64,000 bases of DNA from Sporothrix humicola (GCA_021396245.1 WNYE01000132.1:1-64000), one strand, 5' to 3'. Positions 35,078-45,390 are shown, counted from the stretch's first letter. Notes: generated from the sequence alone by a model not told the origin. Numbers and translations: made by a program.

Positions 35078-35434
35078 ATACACAATGACTTTTATCTACA
35101 ATTTTGTCCTTTCATGGAGTTTATTGTCCACGTCTCTTTGCGCATTGTCGCCCGTCTATTTTTACGCCTTGGTGCGAACAACAACAATGGAACAAAGAAA
35201 ACTGTACATGGACAAAGATTCTGAACAACTCCCAGTTTCTCAAATGTATTTAAAACAACACGAAGGAAACTCGACAAACGAAATCCGAGAAAACAATTCG
35301 CACATCAAAAACCAATCGACAGAAAGAGATCAAAAGAAAATAGGTAACGATACTACTGACTCTCTCATAGGATCATCCTTCCCAGCCCACAACGACCACA
35401 ACCACAACAAAATACACAACTATCCGAACCAAAA

Positions 35435-37171
35435 ATGGTATCCCAAGATCCCAACCAGCAAGGTACGTCGCCTAAGCCGGTCCACAATGTGAACAACACA
35501 AGCGAGATGGCTATCGACCAGTCCGAGCTCAGATACCCCGGCGCGAATCTGTGCTGGAAGCTGATGTGCGAGATGAAGGCCAAGAGGACACGCGCCGATG
35601 TCGCGCGGTGGTCGTTTCGCTTTGGGTCGACGCGCAAGCGCGGCAATCTCAATTCCCGCCTCAAGAAGGAGCGCCAGTCGGGCCTCGTGATTGACGAGGA
35701 GCTCCGGCGGCCCCTGAACAACAACATCGTTGCCGACCGGGTTGTCCTCCCTCCGCCGCAGGAACAGCAGCCGCTGTCTTCTCCGGTCAAGCAGCCGGCA
35801 CCGCCACCAGACCCGGTTCCGTCTCCGGAATCCGCCTCGGCTCCGCATCCATCGATAAAGCCACGAGTCCGTCCCTACGTCCCGCTTGAAAAGCCCAAGA
35901 CAGACCGCGAGCCGTTGCCCCTTGGCTACCAGAAGGACGGCAATACGGTCCGCAGGGAAATGGACACCCTGACGCTGAACGAAAGAATGCAGCTCCAGGC
36001 AGGAAACCAGAGCTACTGGCGGAATGAGGCCAGGAAGCGCAAGCGCGAGGCTGAGCAGGCACACGAGGACTGGCTTGCGGAAGAGCGGGTGCACCGTGCG
36101 GCGTACATGAAGACGAATCCCTTTGCGGATGCCTACATGAAAACGCCTTCTCTGTCTCTGGAGCAGCGGCAGGCACACAATTTAGCGAAGCAGCAGTCAC
36201 GGAATCTGGCACAGCTGCAGGCACAGAATTTGGCACGAACTCAGACTGGTGCTCCTCGCCCCGTGAATCTACGGACCCCCCGCATCCCCGAAATTACTCA
36301 GCGGTCGGGACGGTTTGTCGTGACAAATGTTGCCGGTCGGAAGAGCAGTCGTAAATGCGGCTTCTGTCTCCGGCTTGCCACCTGCACTCGCCACCGTGTC
36401 TACAGTAAGCGCAACCGCAACTACGAGTTTATCGAGCTGTGCCTGACTTGCGAGGTGCGCAAGAACCAGGGCGACATCCTGCAGAATGTTGGCGATGATA
36501 TTGAGGAGGAGGTTGAGGAGGAGGTTTTTGATGGCCAGTCAGCCACTCCGATGGACATTGATACCGGTGCACCTTCTCTTGGCGTCCAAGTTGAGGCCGA
36601 TGCTGCGTCTGTCCATTCTAGTGGGCCTCCTGTTGATGCTGTTCCAAATATCCTCCAAAATGTCCGCCAAACTATCCATCAAGATGTTCTAGCCCCGGCT
36701 CAGCCTCAGCCTGGCCGTGACTACTACAAAATGCTCTGGACAGACAATCCTCTGCGCCACATCGTCCAGCATGCTGTCCAACAGGCTACCAGCTTTGATT
36801 ATCTCAATTTTAATTCTTTATTGTCCGGTGAGCCTCGACAGGAGCAGGACCAGCCTCAGCAGCCTGAAGCTCAACTGCCTCAAGCTCAGCAACCTGAGGT
36901 TCAGCAGGTCCAACCTGTTCCCTATCCTCAACTTCCTGTTCAGCCTGCACCTGTTCAGCCAGCTCCTGCTCCCGTTACTGCTCCTACTCCTGATCCAGCT
37001 CCCGCTCCGACTGTCAGACAAATCGCAATCCCTGTTACTCGCCGCCGTCGTCAAACGGCTCAAACGAGCCAAGCAGCTCAACAAGCCCGGCCTGCTCGCT
37101 CTCGGCAAGCTCGTAAGGTCAATGTTCTCGGCCCCAACGACCCGCGCCTCTTCTATGGCTTCCTCGCGTAG
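35435..37171 (+). CDS. Orphan protein with a CxxC...CxxC motif
   Basis: A 578-residue single-exon protein that I do not recognise. Order: a short basic N-terminal region (about 30-100) rich in Arg/Lys; a Pro-rich segment (105-150); a charged, probably helical region (175-275) with reiterated NLA-x-x-Q; a Cys cluster with Cys308-x2-Cys311, Cys317, His320 and Cys336-x2-Cys339, spaced like a zinc ribbon or treble clef; an acidic stretch (EEEVEEEV, about 353-361); then a Gln/Pro-rich tail (about 460-530) and a basic C-terminus. The Cys motif and basic regions suggest a nuclear, perhaps nucleic-acid-binding protein; this is inference. The ATG has a good context (AAAAATGG). The gene is markedly more GC-rich than the A/T-rich DNA around it. 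It may be lineage-specific. Confidence 0.7.
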   Translation: MVSQDPNQQGTSPKPVHNVNNTSEMAIDQSELRYPGANLCWKLMCEMKAKRTRADVARWSFRFGSTRKRGNLNSRLKKERQSGLVIDEELRRPLNNNIVADRVVLPPPQEQQPLSSPVKQPAPPPDPVPSPESASAPHPSIKPRVRPYVPLEKPKTDREPLPLGYQKDGNTVRREMDTLTLNERMQLQAGNQSYWRNEARKRKREAEQAHEDWLAEERVHRAAYMKTNPFADAYMKTPSLSLEQRQAHNLAKQQSRNLAQLQAQNLARTQTGAPRPVNLRTPRIPEITQRSGRFVVTNVAGRKSSRKCGFCLRLATCTRHRVYSKRNRNYEFIELCLTCEVRKNQGDILQNVGDDIEEEVEEEVFDGQSATPMDIDTGAPSLGVQVEADAASVHSSGPPVDAVPNILQNVRQTIHQDVLAPAQPQPGRDYYKMLWTDNPLRHIVQHAVQQATSFDYLNFNSLLSGEPRQEQDQPQQPEAQLPQAQQPEVQQVQPVPYPQLPVQPAPVQPAPAPVTAPTPDPAPAPTVRQIAIPVTRRRRQTAQTSQAAQQARPARSRQARKVNVLGPNDPRLFYGFLA

Positions 37172-38522
37172 AAAGGTAAGTCGCTTCATTTTTTGAGTGA
37201 ATAAAAATAAAGCACGCACAAAAGTCAACAAATGGTGAGTTACTCACAGTACTTTCATTATATCTTTTCCTTTGTATAAAATGCCCCAAAATATATTTTT
37301 ATAAACTTTAAACTTATTCCACAATTATTCCTTTTTCCGTGAACTCTACATTGTAGCACAAAACGTAGCTTTGACATAATATTAACGTGGATTTAAGATA
37401 AGCGCAGCCAGTCTGTTTTCTAAATATTTGGTAGATGTTAAATTAGTTTTCCTTATAATGTTAAATTATACCAAAATTATCACGACATATTTGAAAAGAG
37501 AAAAATCACACCAAATAAATACTTTCAACCCGAAATCGCAAAATATAATTTCCAGACAACGAAGAAAATTGACTACATCCTAAGTATTACTGTCACAATG
37601 CGTCGTGACGCGTCACGTGCGTGATCGTCACAAGTTAGCACTAAATTCACTGATATGAAGGGAGTGTGGGTCCCTCCTTCGTGTCTGTTTCGAAAGCTTT
37701 GGCCAATGGCGTCACGGCTTTGTCGGCCGAGGCCTGTCTGTTTTGCGGAAAAGGCTGCGTCTTGCCTTCACTGTCTTCACTGTTGTGCTTGCCTCCACCC
37801 TTTAGCGCCAAACTCGCTGTCAGCCTACCCCAAACCCCAGTTCTAGGCCACTCACCGACCTCTTCGCAGCAACAAGACCAATATTTAGCGATATTATTAA
37901 CAACAACAGCAAGCCTGCGGAAGGAGGAGAGGCTGGGCGCGTGCAATCCGAGAATGTGAGTGGGCAAAGACCGACCAAAAATCCTCAACGAAATAGCCTC
38001 CCTGTTCAGGAAACAACACCAAGGCATGGCTCAGTCCTATCTTTTCTGTCAGCTCTCAACTTTCGTGTCGAGTTTCTTTTGCTGTTTGCGTGAAAAGATG
38101 AACGCCAGCAAACTCTTGTGACACTACCCAGCATTGTTTACTGCCATCAGTTCCTCGCTGTCTTTTCGCCCCTCTCTTCCGACTCACTCGACAGGACTCG
38201 ACGCTCCTCTTCTCGCACTCCACGATTTTCTCGCTTTTCACGCTTTCCACACCCCTCTTCTTGCCTTTGCCCTCTCTCCCCACTCCTCGACAGTCTATTC
38301 CTATGCGAAGCCACCCCGATGCAGTAACAAACGCACATACTCGACGTCGAGTCCACACCATCCGACCTTTGTTTCTTTTGCCGTTGCCGGCCTGATCACC
38401 TCGGATTGACCACGAGATCAGCTCGACGACTAGGCGACGATACGACCCTCCACCTATCCTGACCCAGCCCTGCATCAACTTACCCCCGGCCTCACCATAC
38501 AGTCCGCAACAACCACTCCCCG
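37172..38522. other. Intergenic region: A/T-rich block then C/T-rich leader
   Basis: 37180-37600 is strongly A/T-rich with no ORF. Composition then switches sharply at a GTGACG-rich palindromic stretch near 37600-37632. 38120-38320 is C/T-rich and probably part of the leader or promoter of the gene starting at 38523. Confidence 0.5.
37605..37616. promoter_or_regulatory. 12-bp palindrome containing an ACGCGT box
   Basis: GTGACGCGTCAC is a perfect palindrome whose core ACGCGT equals the MluI cell-cycle box bound by MBF-type factors. Further GTGA/TCAC half-sites follow at 37619-37632. It lies about 900 bases before the next gene start, so its target is uncertain. Confidence 0.35.
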
Positions 38523-40172
38523 ATGGCGTCCTCGCGGAAGCGCTGGACGCTGACGGAGGACAACCTCCGCCGGCTCCAGCCTTCCCTCATCCAGCCCATG
38601 GCGCCCGTGAGCATCTCCTCAGACGACGACGACGACAGCAACGATGGCAAGAAAAGAAAGAACATTTTCGAGGACCCTGCTGTCGATGCCGTGATTGCCC
38701 GCGAAGCACCTGCTGCCCGAGTCGCCCGTCTGCGCACATGGGTCTACAACGCCATGCTGACTCTCGTCGGACTTGGTGACGAAGGCGCCGCTGTTCTTGC
38801 TGTCGACGAGCTCTATATTGCCGGCCCGGGCGACGTGCGGCTGCGGCCGGCCCCTCACAAACGGAGGAGCACACGCTTAAAAGAGAATAACCGAGGTGGG
38901 GTGGACGGCAACGAGGGCCAGCATGAGGAGGAGTATGACGGCGACACACCCGACTTGAACGACCCGTCGTTCTGGCAGGCCAAGCTGCACTACCTCGAGG
39001 AAAAGTGCCGCCCACTGAGCCAGGAACGCAGGAAGCGCCGCCGCCTGGCCCCCGAGTCGCAGATTGCTGCCGAAGACGCCGCTCGTGCCGAGGCCGAGGC
39101 TAGAGCCGTCGAGGGCCGTGGGCCCGGCTGCGGCTACGAGTACCCAGCACAGATGCAGCAGCAGCAGGGGGCACGGCCTCTTGTCGGCCCCGCCCCCACC
39201 CCCGCTCTTCCCGAAGTCTTGACCGAAGAGCAGCGCCAGGCCCTCGAAGAAGCCCGTGCCGAGCGTACACGCATCGAACAGAGCAAGCTCATGTGGCGCG
39301 ACAAGCGCAGCCGAATCCAGGTCTGGATGGAGACCCTACCGTCGCCGCCGAGCATCTCCAGCCTCTCCAGCAGCGGGAGTGCAAGTAACAGCGGCATCCC
39401 CCAGATCCAGGTGCCGCCCTATGGAGGCCTGGGCGGTCCGGCATTTGACAGCAGGATCCACCACTACGACCAGTATGGGCAGCAGCAGCAGCAACAGCAG
39501 CAGCAACACCGGGCAGCTGCGCGCTCCGACTCGTCCATTGTCGAGATCACTCCGGCACAATTCTCCAATGTTCAGCAACAGCCCCAACCACCACAGGAGC
39601 CAACGCTGTTGCACCAGCCGGCAACCCCGCACCAGCAATCACAGACGTTTTCGACTGGTCACCGACACGCCGGCGAGGGGCGGCCAGCACTCCACAGCAG
39701 CCCGCACATGCCTCACAATATGGCCTATATCATGAACGCACCGGGGCCCGAATATTCGAGTGGCCACGCCGCTCATAGCCACCACCACCTCCCCCATCAA
39801 CACCACCAACAACAACAACAACAATATCACCAGCAGCATCCCCAACAGTATCACGCCGGCGCTGTTGCCATCACTCATGCCATGGCCGATGCCTCCCTCG
39901 ACCTCTCGGCCGTCACCCCCGCCACGGCACCGCACACGGCTGCCACGCCTGCCACGCTGCCCATTGACACTCCTATCACCAGTGCCTCGCCTGGAGAAGG
40001 GCCAGTGGGTGATGATATGCTAGCACCGTCAGGTGCTGCAGGATGGCCAAAGCCACATAAGCGTGACAGCCATGCAAGCTTGAATGCAAGCCTGAACCAG
40101 AGCACGTCAGCCGTCCTGGGCAAGCGGCGGCGAGTCGGTGCCGACGGTGAGGTTGAGAGTGGAAGAGCATAG
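38523..40172 (+). CDS. Low-complexity nuclear-type hypothetical protein
   Basis: A 549-residue single-exon protein without a domain I can name. An acidic SUMO-interaction-like stretch (V29-S-I-S-S then five Asp) is followed by a predicted helical segment (about 54-100) that is the most conserved-looking part. A basic run (R169-R-K-R-R-R-L175) could be a nuclear localisation signal; a second (KRRRV, 534-538) lies near the C-terminus. The middle has an Ala/Glu/Arg-rich helix (about 180-200), a Gln run (320-328), and His/Gln-rich segments. The composition suggests a nuclear regulatory or scaffold protein; no specific function should be assumed. It has a C/T-rich upstream leader and no visible intron. 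Confidence 0.7.
   Translation: MASSRKRWTLTEDNLRRLQPSLIQPMAPVSISSDDDDDSNDGKKRKNIFEDPAVDAVIAREAPAARVARLRTWVYNAMLTLVGLGDEGAAVLAVDELYIAGPGDVRLRPAPHKRRSTRLKENNRGGVDGNEGQHEEEYDGDTPDLNDPSFWQAKLHYLEEKCRPLSQERRKRRRLAPESQIAAEDAARAEAEARAVEGRGPGCGYEYPAQMQQQQGARPLVGPAPTPALPEVLTEEQRQALEEARAERTRIEQSKLMWRDKRSRIQVWMETLPSPPSISSLSSSGSASNSGIPQIQVPPYGGLGGPAFDSRIHHYDQYGQQQQQQQQQHRAAARSDSSIVEITPAQFSNVQQQPQPPQEPTLLHQPATPHQQSQTFSTGHRHAGEGRPALHSSPHMPHNMAYIMNAPGPEYSSGHAAHSHHHLPHQHHQQQQQQYHQQHPQQYHAGAVAITHAMADASLDLSAVTPATAPHTAATPATLPIDTPITSASPGEGPVGDDMLAPSGAAGWPKPHKRDSHASLNASLNQSTSAVLGKRRRVGADGEVESGRA
39480..39506 (+). repeat. CAG/CAA repeat coding for polyglutamine
   Basis: Nine consecutive CAG/CAA codons (Gln320-Gln328) inside the hypothetical protein. 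The run mixes CAG with CAA, which makes it less prone to length change than pure CAG. Confidence 0.9.
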
Positions 40173-42277
40173 GAGCTCTAAAAACTTGAAGACTACCGCT
40201 CTGACAGTCTCACCGAACATGATGTGCCGCGCACTTACTCTGGTCTTTTTCTCCTTTTTCTTGCTTTTGGCATATCGGCGTACGGGCAGCGACGGAGACA
40301 TGGACTTTGTGTACATTGAACGGAAGAAGACTGCCGATACCTGTTGACAATCGTCAGAAAGTCGGCAGAAACAAGCGATACCGGTGAACTGCAAACTTGT
40401 TTCCGATTATTGGCCCGTTTTCTTTCTCATTGTTCATATCTTTTCCTTTTTCTCTTTTTCTCCCCCTTCACTTCCTTCTCTACCTTTCATTTTCTGTTCC
40501 TGATTTCCTGGTTGTTTGAAACCGACACAATGATATCCCGGCGCGGAAGGGTCTCTGTACTCCTTTTCTTGGCCACAGTTTGTTTTTATTTACTCAACTT
40601 TACTTCACATACGAAGGACATTGCAAATCTATGTTTTTCATCAAGATCTCGTTCTCACTTGCTTTCTATTTTTCATTCAAGGGGTACATGTTCTCACTGC
40701 CTACTGACGACCCCATAATATATCTGGCATACAAAAGACAAGCTCGTCGCCACATAGGGCTGTAGGGCCGAGAAAAGCCAAGATGTCATTCACTTTCCTT
40801 GTTTTTTTTGGTCCTGCATTTACTTCCACGGAACCCATTTATGTTCCCACATAAAAGCTCCATAAGCCAACGGACTCCGTTCCTGAAAAAGAGAAAAATA
40901 TTAAAAATCTCGTCCGGCTCGTAAATCGTGAGACTGTGTCGTAAGCCGTAGTATGCGTGATTCTTATTGTTCCTTCCTGCAGGTGAGATTGATAAACATA
41001 TGTAAAACAGGGATGACTTTCAATTCAACGAAACCTTTACAACAAGACAATAAAGTAAAGAAAGACAAGCTCGTAGGAAAGCTCATAACGGTAAAGATCG
41101 ATCTTGAACATGGCCCTGAAAAGGTCCGTGAACCCTTCAAGCCCTGTTCTCAAAATCCGTACCTCCGTTCCCTGTCAGCATTTCGTATCTTGGCGGTGGG
41201 TTTCCTGTAAGTGCCGCGGAGGAATACGACCTTTGCCGTTTTCGCCGTTCTTGGGCCAGGAAACCTCCGTCATAATACGGAGTACCGGACGACGTTTTCA
41301 CCGTGAACTCGACAGGTTGAGCACGAATACAAATAGCAAGGGTAAAAAATGTCAGCAAAAAAGCTTCACTAAAGACGTGCAACTCTGACACGAAAGCTTG
41401 CTCTGACGATGCGCCGTCTTCGGAGCCAACCACGATTACGAAGAAAGATACGATGAGATGACGACGATCAAGATGACAAGAGATGATGGAGACCGATCAA
41501 GATGAAACTTTCCTTGCAGCGGTCAAGCAAAACCAACCAAACGGCGTCGGTGGCAGTCGTGAGATTCATAGTTTCCCGGTTTCTTTTCTTTTTATTTCTT
41601 TTTATTTTGCTCGCTTCGCTTCGTCGGTTTCTCTTTTTGGAGGAGGCAAATCGTGTTTCCGTTCGATTTTGCCAATTAATCTCCTGATCCGTCTCCGTTG
41701 CAACTGCAACCCTTTCTCTGGAGTTTGACCGTTGGTGCACCATGGGATGTTTTTTGGTGTGGTTTTTGTGTCATTCGTTGAGTCTTGGTGTGGATTTGGG
41801 GGTGTTTTGCCAATTTATGGGCGGTCATTCCCTCACCTTCACATGCGGACCGCGGCTTCGTGCTGGTGTAGGTCGTGTGCACTGTTTGGGCCATTCTCTC
41901 AGTCTTTTGTAATACGGAGTAAATCTTCAGCGCACAGCATTGGAAGAAGCACAGAAACGAGAAACCGGAGGCAACAAGATAACGCCGCCCATGGAGCTTT
42001 CCCCGCAGACCGTCGGCCTGGACCTTCTCCAAGAAGCCAAGCTTCTCCCCCATTTATTTTCTTTATTAGTCGAAACGGTCGCTCCTTCCCTAGGAACTCC
42101 GCCTCCTCCTTTCGATGCGTTGAGTGATGGACAGAAAGAACGACCGAGGCAAGCTCGAGTTTATACCCAAAACCTGAGATAACTTGACCTCGAAGCCAAG
42201 CGTCGACACAGATCTCGTTGCTCCAGATTCCAATTAATCAACAACACATACAACACAGACCACATCCGACATCCGAC
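40173..42277. other. Gene-free intergenic region
   Basis: Two kilobases with no coding region recognised. It has a C/T-rich stretch at 40425-40500 and two copies of TACGGAGTA (41276-41284 and 41913-41921). The right end is the promoter of the FAD oxidoreductase gene. Confidence 0.5.
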
Positions 42278-44011
42278 ATGCCCAGCAAACCCAGTACGCC
42301 GCCGGCCATCATCGTGGGCCACGGCCTCGCCGGCCTCGTCGCCGCCTACGAACTGACCCTGCGCGGCGTCGACGTAATTATTGTCGACCAAGAGACCCGT
42401 ACCAACCTCGGCGGCCAGGCCCATTTCTCGCTCGGCGGTCTCTTCTGCGTCGACTCCAAGGCCCAGCGGGCCAAGGGCATCAAGGACTCGCGCGCCCTCG
42501 CAATGCGCGACTGGCTGGGCACGGCCAAGTTTGACCGTCTCGACACGCAAGACCGCTGGCCGCACCAGTGGGCCGAGGCCTTTGTCAACTTTGCCACGGA
42601 CGAGTTTGAGGATTATGTGACGAAGCTGGGCCTGTCGTTTATCCAGGTCGGATGGGCTGAGCGCGGTGACGGTTCTGCAGACGGCCACGGCAACTCGGTG
42701 CCGCGTTTCCACTTGACTTGGGGCACTGGTCCCGAGGTCGTCCGCATCTTCAAGGAGCCCGTTCTGGCCGCTGAGAAGAAGGGCCTTGTGAAGTTTATGC
42801 ACCGCCGCATGGTCGACCGCCTGCTGACAGAAAACGACGATCCCAACGGCCGCGTTATCGGCATTGCTGGCCGCGTGCTCAAGGAGGACGAAGCTGTGCC
42901 TCGGGGCCAGCCGACATCGCGCGAGGTTATCGACACGTTTGAGCTGCGTGGTGCTTGTGTGCTGGTGGCGTCGGGTGGTATCGGCGGCAACGTCGAGGCT
43001 GTCAAGAAGGCATGGCCCCTCGACCGTCTCGGTCCCAAGGTGCCCAACTCGTTCGTTGTGGGTGTGCCGGCGCACGTCGACGGTCGGATGATGGAAATTG
43101 CCGAGACAGCGGGTGCCAACATGGTCAACCAGGACCGCATGTGGCACTACACCGAAGGCCTGCAGAACTGGGACCCCATTTGGCCGAATCACGGTATCCG
43201 CGTGCTGCCAGGGCCCTCGTCGCTGTGGCTGGATGCCACCGGCAAGCGGTTGCCGGCGTTCTTGTACCCCGGATCGGACACGCTCGCTACGCTCAAGCAC
43301 ATTTGCGCCACGGGCTACGACTACAGCTGGTTCATCCTCGACAAGAGCATTGTCGCCCGCGAGTTTGCGCTGTCCGGCTCCGAGCAGAACCCCGACATTA
43401 CCGGCAAGAGCTACTGGCAGACGCTCATGCAGCGTGTCTTTACAAAGAAGGGCACGTACTGCGTCCAGAAGTTCTGCGAGCACGGCGTCGACTTTGTCGT
43501 GCGCGACACGCTGCCCGAGCTCGTCGAGAGCATGAATGAGCTGGCAGCCGAGGTGGGCGGGCCCAAGCTGGACTTTGACGCCATCCAGGACACAGTCGAG
43601 GCGCGCGATGCACAGATGGACAACCCGTACAGCAAGGATGCACAGGCCATGCTGATGCACAACTCGCGCCTCTACTGGTACGACAAAGTCAGCCGCGTGG
43701 CGCCGCCGCACCGTCTCCAGGACCCCAAGTACGGCCCGCTGGTCGCTGTGCGCATGCACTTGTTGACCCGCAAGACGCTGGGCGGTATCGAGACGGATTT
43801 GGGCTCACGCGTGCAGCGCGCCGACGGCAGCACGTTCCCCGGCCTGTACGCCGCCGGTGAGGCAGCCGGTTTCGGTGGCGGCGGTGTGCATGGCTACGCG
43901 GCCCTCGAGGGCACGTTTTTGGGCGGCTGCATCTTCTCCGGACGGGCGGCTGGCCGCGCAATGGCAGATGAGATCCTGGGCACGAAGACACCGACTGCTT
44001 CGCGTTTGTAA
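42278..44011 (+). CDS. FAD-binding dehydrogenase, COG3573-type predicted oxidoreductase
   Basis: A 577-residue flavoprotein in one exon, of the fumarate reductase/ketosteroid dehydrogenase-like FAD_binding_2 group. The dinucleotide-binding GxGxxG is Gly14-x-Gly16-x-x-Gly19, with an Asp ending the second strand (IIVDQE). The C-terminal FAD segment GGGGVHGYAALEGTFLGGC closes the cofactor site. The conserved blocks GGQAHFSLGG, DWLGTAKFDR and WAERGDG are those I recall for the COG3573 family, which is mainly bacterial; the substrate is not established. The frame is open 20 codons upstream but without an ATG, so I start at 42278. No targeting signal is evident. The single-exon structure and mainly bacterial family raise the possibility of an old transfer, but codon use looks like that of its neighbours. 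Confidence 0.88.
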   Translation: MPSKPSTPPAIIVGHGLAGLVAAYELTLRGVDVIIVDQETRTNLGGQAHFSLGGLFCVDSKAQRAKGIKDSRALAMRDWLGTAKFDRLDTQDRWPHQWAEAFVNFATDEFEDYVTKLGLSFIQVGWAERGDGSADGHGNSVPRFHLTWGTGPEVVRIFKEPVLAAEKKGLVKFMHRRMVDRLLTENDDPNGRVIGIAGRVLKEDEAVPRGQPTSREVIDTFELRGACVLVASGGIGGNVEAVKKAWPLDRLGPKVPNSFVVGVPAHVDGRMMEIAETAGANMVNQDRMWHYTEGLQNWDPIWPNHGIRVLPGPSSLWLDATGKRLPAFLYPGSDTLATLKHICATGYDYSWFILDKSIVAREFALSGSEQNPDITGKSYWQTLMQRVFTKKGTYCVQKFCEHGVDFVVRDTLPELVESMNELAAEVGGPKLDFDAIQDTVEARDAQMDNPYSKDAQAMLMHNSRLYWYDKVSRVAPPHRLQDPKYGPLVAVRMHLLTRKTLGGIETDLGSRVQRADGSTFPGLYAAGEAAGFGGGGVHGYAALEGTFLGGCIFSGRAAGRAMADEILGTKTPTASRL

Positions 44012-45390
44012 GAGACAGGGACCATCTATGTGCTAGTATGTGTTTATGATGTCGATGATTGCATTGTTTGCCCCGAGTTACGTTGATTTGCATTGAATAT
44101 CACCTGTTGTTTCGTTCAAGTTTTCAAAGTATGAAATCTTTGCTAAAAGTGTCGTTTGCTTGTCCACGTCTATGGAATAGCTTCATGTCGTGCTAACAGA
44201 CTGCTTCCTTCGGTGGCTCACTATATCGTTCATTGGCCAATCCCATCATGTTGGTGAGATGAAGGAACGATTATCAAAGCGTGAAGGATCTTGCCATTGA
44301 CTATTGACAGATTTATTCGAAATATTGTTATTGAATACCAGACAAAATAAGCTTTTAGCTTTTCTCGGCAGTTTTTCGACTTCTATTCTCATCCCGTCGA
44401 TCATCGTCAAAGAAAAAAGCCAGCATGAGGCTTGTAAATACCCCGGAAACAGTGATGCCTACAATGTACAGCCCGGTGCTCCTGTTCTGGGAGTCTTTCA
44501 ATGTGGTTTTTTGGGCTGTGTGGTGCATTCACCAGCGATAATATTAGCAGAGAATCAGGCAGTCGAGTTTCGCCTACTCTCGTTGGTCAACTTCCGTCCA
44601 GTGCTGTGTGCACAGCCTACTGCGCCCACTTTTACCATGCTATCGGATAGCTTTGGGGACGGCTTCACTAAAAATGGTCAAAAAGTTCCCCTAAATGCAC
44701 TAAAACCAGCCAGAAAAGGTAAGGTACGCGATCGGCCGCTGCCAGGGACCACGATCCTGTCAAACCAACCCCTGCCCTCTACGTCATCTCCACCTAAACC
44801 ACCGATTGAGAGCTACCATAGCCGCGCAGGGCTTTGATTTTGTTCTTCCAGTTCGTTATTTGAGTTTTTGTCTTCTTTCGTCCTAACTACCCAGTCTCGC
44901 CAGTATTCCCATGCTTCTGCCGGCTTGGATCGTTAAGCTTTTGCCTGGAAGGAGCGGGCTGGACAAACATGGCCAGGACCAGATCTCGCTAACAAGCGCA
45001 AACCCGCTGTAACACACTAACACCACAGCGCCTGCAAAAAGAATAGCGTCGATCGCCAATCTAGCTTCGCCACGCATGCGTCGTCGTCGTCGTCAACGCG
45101 CATGTGGCTAACTGATTGGGGGTACAGACAGCATGGATCTATGATCGCGAACTGGAGCACGATTTTGACATCAAGATATTTTGTATAAAGTATCGTGCTG
45201 CGACCTCTTGGAATTGTGTTTTTGATATCTCCGTATCATCTCATCTTCATCTACACTTTCCATCTTCAGCCTTACAAGCAACAATCGCACCTTCCACAAT
45301 CCACAACATTATATTTCCACCTTGCCTCATAACCTTCCCTTCTCAACATTCATTTTTCTAATTACTCCCACCTCGCATCTCCAACATAAA
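44012..45390. other. Intergenic region
   Basis: No supported gene; an open frame at 44304-44837 has irregular composition and no domain. TATAAAG at 45184-45190 may be the TATA box of the SYLF gene, about 200 bases before its ATG. A short GTC repeat lies near 45077-45090. Confidence 0.45.

Larger units (their letters stand above)
27483..35434. other. Long gene-free region
   Basis: Eight kilobases with no coding region that I can support on either strand; open frames are all under about 250 codons and lack domains or consistent codon use. The left end holds the permease promoter. 31450-31620 and 32640-32960 are C/T-rich. From about 34380 rightwards the sequence becomes A/T-rich. I saw no transposon protein and no strong signature of repeat-induced point mutation. 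It could hide non-coding RNAs or short spliced genes that cannot be seen by eye. Confidence 0.45.

Noticed and set aside
34380..35430. Possible RIP-mutated transposon
   Set aside because: CA and TG dinucleotides are still common, and no transposon-like frame or terminal repeat was found.
34851..35492. 213-codon open frame overlapping the start of the orphan gene
   Set aside because: Starts without an ATG, lies in A/T-rich DNA, and its 3' end overlaps the better-supported frame of the orphan gene.
42161..43759. 532-codon open frame antisense to the FAD oxidoreductase gene
   Set aside because: It overlaps a well-conserved flavoprotein on the other strand; open antisense frames are expected in GC-rich codons and it shows no domain.
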